NCBI GenBank assembly: GCA_964496435.1 | Contig: CAZBZP010000010.1 | Span: 47,710-111,709 of the forward strand | Direction: 5' to 3' | Length of the DNA stretch: 64,000 nt | Source: Berkiella sp964496435 | Lineage (GTDB): Bacteria > Pseudomonadota > Gammaproteobacteria > Berkiellales > Berkiellaceae | Shown: positions 43,628-53,646 of the stretch, piece by piece | Layout: each line of letters opens with the position of its first letter | How positions within the stretch are numbered: the stretch's first letter is position 1 | Translations under genes and position numbers: made by a program | The notes under the pieces: generated by a model | Database searches by the model: none | Told to the model about the DNA's origin: nothing | Seen by the model: only the letters and a program-made list of their open reading frames with translations

Positions 43628-43724
43628 GGGATTATTCCTTCTTTTCGTTACAGACGAGATAAAATTTGCAATAATCCCCATTTTACAGAGTGATGTCAAT
43701 CTTTCACGCAAAGCAGCAAAGGTT

Positions 43725-45266
43725 ATGGCAAACAAGTTATTTAAATCGACAGCTATAGTAAGCGCAATGACTTTTATTTCGCGGGTGGTGGGTTTTATCC
43801 GCGACATGGTAATGGCGAGTGTGTTTGGGGCAAGTCCCGGCATGGATGCATTTTTGTTGGCGTTTAAAATTCCTAACTTTATGCGAAGGCTATTTGCCGA
43901 AGGTGCTTTCTCGCAAGCCTTTGTGCCTGTGCTCTCTGAGTACCATAGCAATCGCAGCCCAAGCGAAGTGAAGACCTTGGTGGATAAAGTCTTTAGTTCG
44001 CTTAGCCTTGTCTTGCTGGGCGTCACCATCGTTGGGGTGCTTTGTGCACCCGTGTTAGTGTGGATATTTGCGCCAGGCTTTGATGCCAAAGATATGCGCT
44101 TTCCCATGGCAGTGCATTTATTACAAATTACCTTCCCTTATATCTTTTTTATTTCTTTAACGGCTTTTGCCGCAGGCGTGCAAAATGCCCACGGTAAATT
44201 TGCTATTCCTGCGTTTACGCCGGTATTGCTAAATTTATGTTTAATTATCGCGGCTTACTTTTGCAGTAGTTATTTTGTTGAGCCTGTTTATGCCCTCGGT
44301 TGGGGTGTGATGGCAGCCGGTGTTGCGCAGCTTTTATTCCAAGCGCCCTTTTTAGCAAAGCTTTCATTGTTCCCCAGCTTCAAATTGGATTGGCATGACC
44401 CAGGCGTTAAGCGGGTTTTAAGGCTCATGACACCTGCCATCATTGGCGCTTCTGTGATGCAAATTAATTTATTAGTCGATACTATTTTTGCTTCCTTCTT
44501 GCCTGTGGGCAGTTTAACGTGGCTGTACTATTCCGATCGCTTGCTCGAATTCCCCATCGGGATGTTTGGCGTTGCCTTGGCTACAGTTGTGTTACCTCAT
44601 TTATCTCAGCAATATGCTAAAAACTCACAAACCGGTTTTTCTGCTAGCGTTGATTGGGCCCTAAGATGGATTTTACTTATCGGCACGCCCGCAACGGTTG
44701 GTTTGGTCATGTTGTCTGGCCCCTTATTAGCCACCTTGCTGCAATATGGTGAATTCAGCCCGCATGATGTGGTGATGGCCTCACGCAGCTTAATTGCGCT
44801 TTCCTTAGGGTTGATTTTCTTTTTGGCTGTCAAAGTTTTGGTCAGCGCCTTTTACGCAAGACAAAACACCAAGCTGCCGGTTAAAGTGGCCATTATTGCC
44901 ATGTTGGCCAATGTTGTGTTTAACGCCCTGCTTATTGGCCCCTTAGCGCATGCTGGCCTTGCTTTAGCTTCTGCGCTGGCATCTGTTATCAATGTGGGTT
45001 TATTGCTCATCATTTTGTTACGTGAAAAATATTATGTTCCGGTGGTTGGTTGGAAAGCCTTTAGTGCGCGCTTGTTGCTAGCAAATTCTGCCATGGCAGC
45101 TGTGTTATGGTACTTTGCACCGGATGTGTCGCAATGGTTTGATTGGGAGCCTTTAACCCGCGCAATGACCTTGGGCAGCCTAATAGGCGGCGCTGGGATT
45201 GCCTACTTTGGTGGGCTCTGGGTTTTTGGCTTGAGAGTGTCTCACCTTCGGTTAGAGAGCGCTTAA
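43725..45266 (+). CDS. murJ: Lipid II flippase MurJ (MviN)
   Basis: Flips lipid II across the inner membrane for peptidoglycan synthesis. I start at the ATG at 43725 (MANKLFKSTAIVSAMTFISR), which fits the family; the open frame further upstream overlaps rpsT. 513 residues with about 14 membrane helices. The conserved SRVVGFIRDMVMA and RRLFAEGAFSQAFVPVL segments line the central cavity. ribF starts at the base after its stop codon. Confidence 0.97.
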   Translation: MANKLFKSTAIVSAMTFISRVVGFIRDMVMASVFGASPGMDAFLLAFKIPNFMRRLFAEGAFSQAFVPVLSEYHSNRSPSEVKTLVDKVFSSLSLVLLGVTIVGVLCAPVLVWIFAPGFDAKDMRFPMAVHLLQITFPYIFFISLTAFAAGVQNAHGKFAIPAFTPVLLNLCLIIAAYFCSSYFVEPVYALGWGVMAAGVAQLLFQAPFLAKLSLFPSFKLDWHDPGVKRVLRLMTPAIIGASVMQINLLVDTIFASFLPVGSLTWLYYSDRLLEFPIGMFGVALATVVLPHLSQQYAKNSQTGFSASVDWALRWILLIGTPATVGLVMLSGPLLATLLQYGEFSPHDVVMASRSLIALSLGLIFFLAVKVLVSAFYARQNTKLPVKVAIIAMLANVVFNALLIGPLAHAGLALASALASVINVGLLLIILLREKYYVPVVGWKAFSARLLLANSAMAAVLWYFAPDVSQWFDWEPLTRAMTLGSLIGGAGIAYFGGLWVFGLRVSHLRLESA

Positions 45267-46244
45267 ATGACCAAGCTGTTGAAGATAACGCATTTTCAGA
45301 AAACACCGCAGCAGGTTGAGCCTTGTGTTGCGACCATCGGCAACTTTGATGGTTTGCATTTAGGCCATCAATCCATCATCGAAAACGTTATTCAAAAAGC
45401 ACACCATTTGTCCTTAAAGCCAACTGTCATTACCTTTGAGCCTTCACCACAAATGGTGTTGCGCCCACAGGCAGCTTTTTCTCGTTTAATGACCTTCTCG
45501 CAAAAACTACAGCGTTTATCGTTGATGGGCATTGAGCAAGTGGTTTGCTGTCGCTTTACTTCAGGTTTTGCACGCATTTCACCACAACAATTTATTAGCG
45601 ATATTTTAGAAAAACAACTTCTGGTGCGCCATTTATATATTGGTGAGGGATTTAAATTCGGTCATCAACAAAAAGGCACTGTGCAAACCCTAAGAGAAAA
45701 CAGTGAGCAAGGTGGTTTTGAAGTGCACCCGATAGCACACATACAAAGCGACTTTGGCAAAATTTCTAGTAGTCTTATTCGACAAGCAGTACAAGACGCT
45801 AATTTTGATTGGGTACAAAAATGTTTGGGAAGGCCATTTAGCATTACATCCCGAGTAGTTAAAGGCGCTAAGCGCGGCAGCGCAATGGGCTTTGCAACGG
45901 CAAATTTAGCCTTTCATCCCGCAAGCTTATTACTCAAAGGTGTTTTTGTCACAAACATCATTATTGATAACAAAGTATATCAAGGCGTTGCTAATAGCGG
46001 CACAAGGCCAACAGTAGATGGCACAAAGCACATTACAGAAGTGCATATTTTTGATTTTCAAGATGATTTATATAATAAAAAAATCAGCATAGAAGTTTTA
46101 CACAAGATAAGAGATGAAAAACGATTTGATAGTATCGAACAATTAAAACAACAAATTCGTGAAGATATTCAAAAAGCACGCGCTTTTTTTGACAAATCAA
46201 AATTAAAATTAAAAGAGATTGATACAAATTATGAGTACAGATAA
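45267..46244 (+). CDS. ribF: Bifunctional riboflavin kinase / FAD synthetase
   Basis: Makes FMN and FAD. The N-terminal adenylyltransferase domain has ATIGNFDGLHLGHQ and IREAVQ-like SSLIRQAVQ; the C-terminal kinase domain has KRGSAMGFATANL and SGTRPTVDG. 325 residues, normal length. It abuts murJ without a gap and its end overlaps ileS by 14 bases, so murJ-ribF-ileS are tightly coupled. Confidence 0.96.
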   Translation: MTKLLKITHFQKTPQQVEPCVATIGNFDGLHLGHQSIIENVIQKAHHLSLKPTVITFEPSPQMVLRPQAAFSRLMTFSQKLQRLSLMGIEQVVCCRFTSGFARISPQQFISDILEKQLLVRHLYIGEGFKFGHQQKGTVQTLRENSEQGGFEVHPIAHIQSDFGKISSSLIRQAVQDANFDWVQKCLGRPFSITSRVVKGAKRGSAMGFATANLAFHPASLLLKGVFVTNIIIDNKVYQGVANSGTRPTVDGTKHITEVHIFDFQDDLYNKKISIEVLHKIRDEKRFDSIEQLKQQIREDIQKARAFFDKSKLKLKEIDTNYEYR

Positions 46245-49068
46245 AGATAATTACAAAGAGACTTTAAATCTACCCAAAACCGACTTTCCCATGAAAGCGA
46301 ATTTGGCGCAAAAAGAACCTGGGCTTTTATCCAAATGGCAGGATGCTAATCTTTATCAACAAGCAAGAGACAAGGCAAAAGGCAAACCCAAATTTATTTT
46401 GCATATGGGGCCTCCTTATGCCAATGGTGACATCCATATCGGCCATGCGCTGACCACCATTTTAAAAGATATTATTGTCAAATCTAAAGCCTTAAGTGGC
46501 TTTGATGCACCTTTAGTGCCTGGCTGGGATTGCCATGGTTTGCCTATTGAAGTAAACGTTGAGAAAAAAATTGGCGCAGCTGGTGATAAGGTTTCTACCA
46601 AAGAGTTTCGCAAAGCTTGCCGCGAATATGCCCAAAGCCAAATCGATTTACAAAAAGCTTCTTTTATTCGTTTAGGGATCTTGGCCGATTGGGAAAATCC
46701 CTATAAGACAATGAACTATCAATATCAAGCCGATATCGTGCGTTCATTGGGCAAAATTTTAGAAAGAGGTTATTTGCATCAAGGTGCAAAGCCAGTGCAT
46801 TGGTGTGTTAATTGTGGTTCTTCCTTGGCTGAAGCTGAAGTGGAATATCAAAACAAAACCTCACCTGCAATCGATGTTTGTTTTAAAGTTGTTGATACGG
46901 GGCATTTCCTCAAATCCATCTTGGGCGAGAATACCCAAGAAGTAAAAGATATTGGTTTTGTCATCTGGACAACCACCCCTTGGACTTTGCCTGCAAACCA
47001 AGCGGTGGCTTTGCATCCTGACTTGGCTTATGTGCTGGTCAAAGCTAACTTTAGCCCAGAAATACAAGCCATTTGCGTGCTAAATGAGTTGATGGATGAT
47101 TGCTTAAAGCGTTATGGCATAGAAGAGTATGAAGTTGTTGCTACCTTTAAAGGCAAGCAAGTAGAAAAACAATTATTGCAGCATCCCTTCATAGACAGAC
47201 AAGTGCCTTTGGTGTTGGGTGAACATGTTACCACGGATGCGGGCACCGGTTGCGTGCACACAGCGCCTGCCCATGGTCTTGAAGATTATATGGTTGGGGT
47301 TCACTATGGCTTAAAAGTGGAAACCGAAGTAGACAGTAAAGGTTGCTTCTTTAAGGAAGTACCCGTTGTTGGTGGCATGCATGTTTTTAAAGCCAATGAT
47401 GCTTTAATTGAATTAATGAGAGAAAAACACACGCTGCTACATGCAACGACGCTTTCTCATAGCTATCCGCATTGTTGGCGTCATAAAACCCCCTTGATTT
47501 TTAGAGCAACGCCACAATGGTTTGTCAGCATGGACAATCAAGGTTTACGTAAAAAGACCTTGGCAGCGATTGAACAGGTTAAATGGGTACCCAATTGGGG
47601 ACAATCGCGCATGAATTTGATGATTGAGGGTAGACCTGATTGGTGTATTTCTCGTCAACGTACCTGGGGCGTGCCGCTTGCTTTAGTGTTACATCAAGAC
47701 ACGGATAAACTGCATCCGCAAATGAAGGAAATCATAGAGCATGTTGCTAAACTCATTGAGCAAAATGGCGTTGAAGCATGGCATGATTTGGATATCAGTG
47801 AATTACCCTTCGATGATATTTTAGCTTACCGTAAATCAAATGATATTTTGGATGTGTGGTTTGATTCTGGGGCGAGTCATTTCAGCGTATTAAAAGCGCG
47901 TGATGATTTACAATTTCCTGCAGATCTTTATTTAGAAGGTTCCGATCAACACCGTGGTTGGTTCCAAACTTCCTTGCTCAATAGCATGGCAATGCAAGAT
48001 GTTCCGCCTTATAAAGCGGTGCTAACACATGGTTTTACAGTAGATGCCCAAGGGCGCAAAATGTCTAAGTCGCTGGGCAATGTGGTTGCGCCAGATAAGG
48101 TGGTGAAAACACTGGGGGCGGACATCTTAAGATTATGGGTGGCTTCAACCGATTACAAAGGTGAAATCCACGTTTCTGATGAAATTTTAAACCGCATGAG
48201 CGATGCTTATCGTCGTATTCGTAACACCATTCGCTTCTTATTAGCGAATTTAGATGGCTTTGATCCCAAAGCGCATTTGGTGCCCAATGACAAATTAGTG
48301 GCCTTAGATGCTTGGATTGTAGATAGAGCTGCGAAATTACAAGAAGAAATTTTACAAGCCTATGATGCTTATCAATTTCATTTAATCTATCAAAAAATAC
48401 ATAACTTCTGTGTTGTAGAGCTAGGCAGTTTTTATTTGGATGTGATTAAAGACAGACAATACACCACTAAAACCAATGGTAACCCAAGACGTTCTGCGCA
48501 AACGGTTATGTATTATATAGCCCATGCCTTGACGCGTTGGCTTGCGCCCATTTTAAGTTTTACCGCAGAAGAAATTTGGGCATATTTGCCTGGCGATAAA
48601 GAGTCTTCCGTCTTCTTTAGTAGCTGGTTAGACAACATGCCACAATTAACTGCAAACAATCCTTTGGGTAATGATTTTTGGCAAACCATGATGCAGGTGA
48701 GAAACCAAGTGAACAAAGCCTTAGAAGGGCAGCGTGCGCAAGGTCTTATTGGTGCACCTTTGGATGCACAAGTTGTACTTTATGCTGAGGATAAACTTTA
48801 TCAACAGTTACAACAAATTGGGAATGAGCTACGTTTTGTATTAATTACTTCTTATGCAACAGTGAAGCCCGCAAGTGAAAAGCAAAACGCACTTGCAACT
48901 GAAATGCCTGATCTCTTTGTAGAAGTAGTGAAAAGCGAACATGAGAAATGTGTGCGCTGTTGGCATCACCGTGAAGATGTAGGACAACATAAAGATCATC
49001 CACATATCTGTGGCCGTTGTGTGGAAAATTTAGATAGCAACGAGGGAGAAAAGCGCCTTTATGCTTAA
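46231..49068 (+). CDS. ileS: Isoleucyl-tRNA synthetase
   Basis: Class I synthetase, 945 residues. ATG at 46231 (MSTDKDNYKETLNLPKT) is preferred over a TTG twelve bases upstream. PYANGDIHIGHA carries the HIGH motif and GRKMSKSLGN the KMSKS loop; the CP1 editing domain (TTPWTLPANQAV) is present; the C-terminal zinc site is CVRCW...CGRC. This is the bacterial-type enzyme. Confidence 0.98.
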   Translation: MSTDKDNYKETLNLPKTDFPMKANLAQKEPGLLSKWQDANLYQQARDKAKGKPKFILHMGPPYANGDIHIGHALTTILKDIIVKSKALSGFDAPLVPGWDCHGLPIEVNVEKKIGAAGDKVSTKEFRKACREYAQSQIDLQKASFIRLGILADWENPYKTMNYQYQADIVRSLGKILERGYLHQGAKPVHWCVNCGSSLAEAEVEYQNKTSPAIDVCFKVVDTGHFLKSILGENTQEVKDIGFVIWTTTPWTLPANQAVALHPDLAYVLVKANFSPEIQAICVLNELMDDCLKRYGIEEYEVVATFKGKQVEKQLLQHPFIDRQVPLVLGEHVTTDAGTGCVHTAPAHGLEDYMVGVHYGLKVETEVDSKGCFFKEVPVVGGMHVFKANDALIELMREKHTLLHATTLSHSYPHCWRHKTPLIFRATPQWFVSMDNQGLRKKTLAAIEQVKWVPNWGQSRMNLMIEGRPDWCISRQRTWGVPLALVLHQDTDKLHPQMKEIIEHVAKLIEQNGVEAWHDLDISELPFDDILAYRKSNDILDVWFDSGASHFSVLKARDDLQFPADLYLEGSDQHRGWFQTSLLNSMAMQDVPPYKAVLTHGFTVDAQGRKMSKSLGNVVAPDKVVKTLGADILRLWVASTDYKGEIHVSDEILNRMSDAYRRIRNTIRFLLANLDGFDPKAHLVPNDKLVALDAWIVDRAAKLQEEILQAYDAYQFHLIYQKIHNFCVVELGSFYLDVIKDRQYTTKTNGNPRRSAQTVMYYIAHALTRWLAPILSFTAEEIWAYLPGDKESSVFFSSWLDNMPQLTANNPLGNDFWQTMMQVRNQVNKALEGQRAQGLIGAPLDAQVVLYAEDKLYQQLQQIGNELRFVLITSYATVKPASEKQNALATEMPDLFVEVVKSEHEKCVRCWHHREDVGQHKDHPHICGRCVENLDSNEGEKRLYA

Positions 49069-49579
49069 CGCGGAAAATATGACGATGAATACAAGTAAAA
49101 TTTCTGGTTTAAAATGGTTTTTGACCCTACCTTTTTTATTTTTGCTTGATCAATTAAGCAAATGGTGGGTCTTAAACAATGTGGCGATGGGTGAGTTTGT
49201 GCAACTTATCCCAGGCTTTAACCTCACCTTGGCGCATAACCGGGGGGTTGCTTTTAGCCTGTTTGCAGATAAACCACATTGGGGCCAAGTTGCTTTAATT
49301 ATCTTTATTATCTTAATTTGTGCCTATCTTGCGACCTGGCTTGCTAAAACACCAATGCGTGACAAATGGACCGGTATTTCCTTAAGCCTGATCTTAGGCG
49401 GTGCCTTAGGCAATCTCTGTGACAGAGTATGGCACGGTTACGTTATCGATTTTGTTGACTTTTATGTTCGGTCTTGGCACTGGTATACTTTCAACCTCGC
49501 CGATGCCTTCATCACAATAGGTGCCATAATGATGGCTAAAACAATTCTTTTTTCAACTGAGTTACAAGATGCAAACTAA
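49061..49579 (+). CDS. lspA: Lipoprotein signal peptidase
   Basis: Cleaves signal peptides of prolipoproteins. Four membrane helices. Conserved DQLSKWWV, HNRGVAFSLF, GNLCDRVWHGYVIDFVDFY and FNLADAFI hold the two catalytic Asp residues. Start could be the ATG at 49061 (overlapping ileS by eight bases) or those at 49079 or 49085. Its substrates here would include the Sel1 lipoprotein. Confidence 0.97.
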   Translation: MLNAENMTMNTSKISGLKWFLTLPFLFLLDQLSKWWVLNNVAMGEFVQLIPGFNLTLAHNRGVAFSLFADKPHWGQVALIIFIILICAYLATWLAKTPMRDKWTGISLSLILGGALGNLCDRVWHGYVIDFVDFYVRSWHWYTFNLADAFITIGAIMMAKTILFSTELQDAN

Positions 49580-50561
49580 ACCGATTACACTTTACCTTGC
49601 CAATCCTCGTGGCTTTTGTGCAGGCGTTGAACGCGCGATTGATATTGTTGAAGCAGCCATTGAAAAGTTTGGTGCCCCTATTTATGTGCGCCATGAAGTG
49701 GTTCATAACCGTTTTGTTGTTGATAGCTTGAAAGCCAGAGGCGCTATATTTGTTGATGAATTAACAGATATTCCTGATGGCAGCACCGTTATCTTCAGTG
49801 CCCATGGTGTTTCTCAACAAGTGCGGCTTGATGCTGCCAGCAGAAATTTTACGCTGGTGATGGATGCAACTTGTCCCTTGGTGACCAAAGTGCATATGGA
49901 AGTGGCGCGTCAAAGTAAAAAAGGTCATGAATGCGTTTTAATTGGCCATGCGGGCCATGCTGAAGTAGAAGGCACATTAGGGCAATATAAAAATCCTGAA
50001 GGTGGTATCTACTTGGTTGAAAATCTTGATGATGTTGCAAAGCTCAAAGTTAAAGATCCAGAAAATCTTTGCTATGTTACCCAAACAACGCTATCAGTTG
50101 ATGAAACCGTACGCATCATTGATGCCTTAAAAGCGAAATATGAGCACATCAAAGGACCAAAGCGGGATGATATTTGCTATGCAACGCAAAATCGCCAAGA
50201 TGCTGTAAAAATTCTAGCACAGCAATCTGAAGTAGTGCTGGTTGTTGGCTCTGTGAATAGCTCTAATTCAAGTCGTTTACGTGAACTTTCTGAAAATTTA
50301 GGCACGCCCTCCTATTTACTTGATAGCCCAGAACAAATTGATTGGAAGTGGTTTAAAGGCGTTAAGGCCATTGGTATCACTGCTGGTGCTTCTGCGCCCG
50401 ATATTTTAGTGAAACAAGTGATTCAAAGCTTGCGGGATAATTTGCCCATTTCTCAGATTGAAGAAGTCAAAGGCATTGAAGAAAATATGTCCTTCTCCAT
50501 GCCAAAGGAACTACGCGAAGTAAAAATCGTCAATTACTTCAAGGAAGAAGTAGGAGCATAA
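49569..50561 (+). CDS. ispH: 4-hydroxy-3-methylbut-2-enyl diphosphate reductase
   Basis: Last step of the MEP isoprenoid pathway; iron-sulphur enzyme. The three cluster cysteines are in NPRGFCAGV (Cys17), DATCPLV and DDICYATQNRQ. 330 residues, slightly longer than the enterobacterial enzyme. It overlaps lspA by 11 bases; fkpB, which usually lies between them in enterobacteria, is missing. Confidence 0.97.
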   Translation: MQTKPITLYLANPRGFCAGVERAIDIVEAAIEKFGAPIYVRHEVVHNRFVVDSLKARGAIFVDELTDIPDGSTVIFSAHGVSQQVRLDAASRNFTLVMDATCPLVTKVHMEVARQSKKGHECVLIGHAGHAEVEGTLGQYKNPEGGIYLVENLDDVAKLKVKDPENLCYVTQTTLSVDETVRIIDALKAKYEHIKGPKRDDICYATQNRQDAVKILAQQSEVVLVVGSVNSSNSSRLRELSENLGTPSYLLDSPEQIDWKWFKGVKAIGITAGASAPDILVKQVIQSLRDNLPISQIEEVKGIEENMSFSMPKELREVKIVNYFKEEVGA

Positions 50562-50628
50562 TTGTGCACCAAGTCGCGCCGAAGCTTATAGCTGAAAATT
50601 AAAATAAACATATAGGTAACAAGCATCA

Positions 50629-50820
50629 ATGCTCAGTTTCACACAAGAAGAGACGAGTGATTCTACTGAAGAAGAGTCCAAAAACTATACCCCAACATGG
50701 TTAGCCAAAGCCAAAAATGATGCGCATCCTTTAGAAAAGGGTTGGGCAGCTTCTTTTGATTCTGAATTGCAGGAAAAGTATTATCAGTCCCTGTATTGGG
50801 CGCGCACTAAACGCAGCTAA
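50629..50820 (+). CDS. Small uncharacterised protein (63 aa)
   Basis: No family recognised. Acidic N-terminal half, then a segment NYTPTWLAKAKNDAHPLEKGW and a helical end with YYQSLYWARTKRS. AGGTAAC lies about ten bases before the ATG. Soluble by composition. Real coding is plausible from the ribosome site and the amphipathic helix, but not certain. Confidence 0.5.
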   Translation: MLSFTQEETSDSTEEESKNYTPTWLAKAKNDAHPLEKGWAASFDSELQEKYYQSLYWARTKRS

Positions 50821-50944
50821 GCGTTTTATCATAGCGAAATGTTAGCACTAGAATAATATCTAGCCAGGTATGAATTCACTGATTGAATATCATTGAAATG
50901 CAGTCTATTTTCTATTTTTTAAGCAAAAGAAATGGGCTGGCAAA

Positions 50945-51772
50945 ATGAAACAAGCAGTGAATGGCTTCAATATATCTTTTATCAAAGAAGGTAGTGGTAG
51001 CCCCGTTGTGCTGCTTCATGGATATGCTCAAACTGGGCATATGTGGGGCCCCCTGGTTCCATCCTTAAGTAAAAATCATACTGTTATTGTCCCTGATCTG
51101 CGCGGTGCTGGTTCTTCTGAAAGACCACAAAGTGGTTACGATAAGAAAACCATGGCGCAAGATATTCATGCGCTGGTTAAATCCTTAGGCTATGAAAAAG
51201 TAGCCATTGTGGGCCACGATATCGGTTTAATGGTTGCTTACGCCTATGCCGCTCAATACCCCCAAGAAACAGAAAAGGTTATCTTGATGGATGCCTTCTT
51301 GCCTGGTGTTGGCAATTGGAAGGATGTGTGGTTACTGCGAGATTTATGGCATTTTCATTTCTATGGTGAAGTGCCTCTTGCCTTGGTCAAAGGCCGTGAA
51401 AGAATATATTTTGAACATTTTTGGAATGATTTTGCAGCTGACGCAAAACATTCTGTGCCAGAAGCAGATAGACAATTCTATGCAAATGCCTATGCACAAG
51501 ATGAAGGTATGCGCGCAGGCTTTGAATATTTCAAAAACTTTGAGCAAGATGCAAAAGACTTTTCTCAATTTGCAACAAAGAAGCTAGATATGCCATTTTT
51601 AGTGCTTACTGGTGAAAAGGCATCTGGCTCTTTTCTTATCGAGCAAGCAAAACTGGTTGCTAATCATGTTCAAGCAAAGGTGATAGCAAATGCGGGTCAC
51701 TGGTTAATGGAAGAAGCGCCTGAACAAATAATGCCAGAAATAATTAATTTTCTTAAAGACGGTGCTGCGTAG
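50945..51772 (+). CDS. Alpha/beta hydrolase, epoxide hydrolase/dehalogenase-like (275 aa)
   Basis: Alpha/beta-hydrolase with an Asp nucleophile (Asp92 in VGHDIG), which points to epoxide hydrolases or haloacid dehalogenases rather than esterases. The oxyanion loop LLHGYAQTGHMW, PDLRGAGSSERP and the C-terminal catalytic His252 in AGHWLMEEAPEQ are visible. A cap domain lies at about 125-205. Natural substrate not predictable. Confidence 0.87.
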   Translation: MKQAVNGFNISFIKEGSGSPVVLLHGYAQTGHMWGPLVPSLSKNHTVIVPDLRGAGSSERPQSGYDKKTMAQDIHALVKSLGYEKVAIVGHDIGLMVAYAYAAQYPQETEKVILMDAFLPGVGNWKDVWLLRDLWHFHFYGEVPLALVKGRERIYFEHFWNDFAADAKHSVPEADRQFYANAYAQDEGMRAGFEYFKNFEQDAKDFSQFATKKLDMPFLVLTGEKASGSFLIEQAKLVANHVQAKVIANAGHWLMEEAPEQIMPEIINFLKDGAA

Positions 51773-51941
51773 CATTATTTACTACATGGCATTTTTTCGT
51801 TACCATGCCTGCACTCGATGAGCGGCTAAGAAAATTTGCTGGCTATAGCTAATTCATTTTCTCACGCTATATAAGACATTAAGCATTTACGTTCTTAATA
51901 GAACGTTGGATTTCTATTATAAAAATAAAAGTGAGAAATTA

Positions 51942-53255
51942 ATGCTGCACTCAAAAAGAAATAGTCTTAGAAACACTTCTGTTAAGGATGAAAATAATAA
52001 GCATCCTGATGTTCATGATCTACTTGCTAACCAAGAGCAATTATCTGAGTGGATTCGTAAAACGAATTTGGAAATTCGTCGCTTTCAGCTTGATAATGCG
52101 CTGAAAAGAAAATTTGGCGAAGGTGAATTGAATATTGATTATAATCTCATCAGAGCTGACAGCTTATTTTGTGGCTTTCCTTCTTTTGCATGTCCTTTTA
52201 TCTTTGGTGATACATCTGAAACAATTATTATTTATCATTATTCTCTATTGGGAGAAGGCTCTTTTGGTGAAGTTTTCTTAGGATATAATTTAGATACAAG
52301 TGAATATTGTGCAGTGAAGCAGCATTTTTTGTGTACCCCACATGAATTGTATTCTACCAAACAAGAATTAAAATCATTAAAGCGTATAGGAAGGCTTGTT
52401 GGGGTGGCTGTAGGCCAAGAAGATGAATTTTTCACTGTTCAGCCCTTGGCCCGCGGCCATAATTTGCATGATTTTCTTATATCCGGGGTTGAAATCAAAC
52501 TTCCTGGTGAAAAATTGAAACGTAAATCTACAGCACTTCCTTTAAGTTATTACCTTGAAATGGCTACAAAGTACTTTGAGGCACTTGATGAATTACATCA
52601 GCAATACCATATCGTGCACAGAGATATTAAATTAGAGAATGTGATTTGGGATCCTGTTGAAAGAAAAATAACCATCCTAGATTTTGGTTTGTCTGCACAA
52701 ATGACGATGAGCTCTTCGCAGCAATGGTGTTATAAAGATCTAAATAAGGTTGGTTCCCTGATGTATGCTGCGCCGGATATTGTTCATGGCGAAGAAGATT
52801 TTACATCCTATTCGGCAAAAACCGATCTCTATGCCAGTGGATTATTATTTGGTTTTATGGCCTTAAATAATGCCATGGTTAAAGCAATACAAGCCTTAAA
52901 GCGAGGCGTTTTGGATGTTATTGAACCGATTAAAAAGAATTTCAAAGAAAAAGTAAAAAATGCGCCTGACATGTATGGCATTAGAGACGAGCTTGCTAAA
53001 TTAACACTTGATTTATTGGATTACAGAGCAAGTCGGCGCCCAGAAATTGCCCAAGTCTTACAAAGAATTGAGGGCTTTAAGAAAGTGATTGCCCAGACTG
53101 AGCAAAATAATGAAATAAAATCTTTGTTTTTTAGTGATTTGCCCATACTTTCTCCCTTTCCAATAAAGCGTTTAGCGATTGTTAATCTTAATATCACAGC
53201 AGAAAGAAAAGCGTCTACAAAAAAAGCGATAAAGAAAAACAGGACAAAATTGTAG
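51942..53255 (+). CDS. Eukaryotic-type Ser/Thr protein kinase, effector candidate (437 aa)
   Basis: Complete kinase core: G-loop LGEGSFGEVF (103-112), ATP Lys126 in AVKQHF, catalytic loop VHRDIKLENV (Asp228, Asn233), DFG at 247-249, and AAPD in place of APE at 276-279. The N-terminal 95 residues and the C-terminal 90, which end in a strongly basic tail, are not recognised. No membrane segment, unlike PknB-type regulators, so a soluble host-directed kinase similar in plan to Legionella LegK proteins is plausible. ATG at 51942 with a GTGAG-type site; a TTG further upstream is not favoured. Confidence 0.85.
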   Translation: MLHSKRNSLRNTSVKDENNKHPDVHDLLANQEQLSEWIRKTNLEIRRFQLDNALKRKFGEGELNIDYNLIRADSLFCGFPSFACPFIFGDTSETIIIYHYSLLGEGSFGEVFLGYNLDTSEYCAVKQHFLCTPHELYSTKQELKSLKRIGRLVGVAVGQEDEFFTVQPLARGHNLHDFLISGVEIKLPGEKLKRKSTALPLSYYLEMATKYFEALDELHQQYHIVHRDIKLENVIWDPVERKITILDFGLSAQMTMSSSQQWCYKDLNKVGSLMYAAPDIVHGEEDFTSYSAKTDLYASGLLFGFMALNNAMVKAIQALKRGVLDVIEPIKKNFKEKVKNAPDMYGIRDELAKLTLDLLDYRASRRPEIAQVLQRIEGFKKVIAQTEQNNEIKSLFFSDLPILSPFPIKRLAIVNLNITAERKASTKKAIKKNRTKL

Positions 53256-53646
53256 ATTTTAGTGGGGAGCAACGTTTGAGTTTAACAAGGATGCTCCCTT
53301 GAAGCTTTACATACTGAGCTTTGAGCTCGAGATTTCTTCTGAAACCCTATAACAAATAATGAAGTATTTACACGCTTAAATATTTTCAAAAAGCAAGCTT
53401 TAATATTGCATTTGTTTTAGACTATTTTATAATGCCGCACTGCATCAAGGATTATGTTGTTCAAAGGAGTATACGATGCGTGAACAGGTAGGTTGTGTTT
53501 TTAACCCTTCATTTTCTTTTATTCTATTTTCCTCCTCCTAAAAACTATTTCAGTTGAATTAATCATACATTAATTAGCTAAGCCCAGGCTCGGCTTTTAA
53601 TTGCGCTAAACCCTTTTAGGTTGAAGTCATTCATAGGAGTTGTTTT
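53256..53646. other. Intergenic region between kinase and ankyrin genes
   Basis: About 390 AT-rich bases. It holds only a possible 21-codon frame with a strong ribosome site (53476-53541). No tRNA or clear hairpin terminator was seen. Confidence 0.4.
53476..53541 (+). CDS. Possible very short peptide (21 aa)
   Basis: AAAGGAG lies seven bases before an ATG; the frame encodes 21 residues, hydrophobic at the end (FSFILFSSS), then TAA. It begins MRE like the double-glycine leaders but has no GG. It could be a leader peptide for the ankyrin gene, a truncated peptide gene, or chance. Confidence 0.25.
   Translation: MREQVGCVFNPSFSFILFSSS

Noticed and set aside
43437..43724. Upstream extension of murJ
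   Set aside because: It is antisense to rpsT; MurJ homology begins at the ATG at 43725.
43361..44107. 248-codon version of rpsT
   Set aside because: The extension overlaps divergent murJ and is not S20-like; the conserved S20 start is the TTG at 43627.
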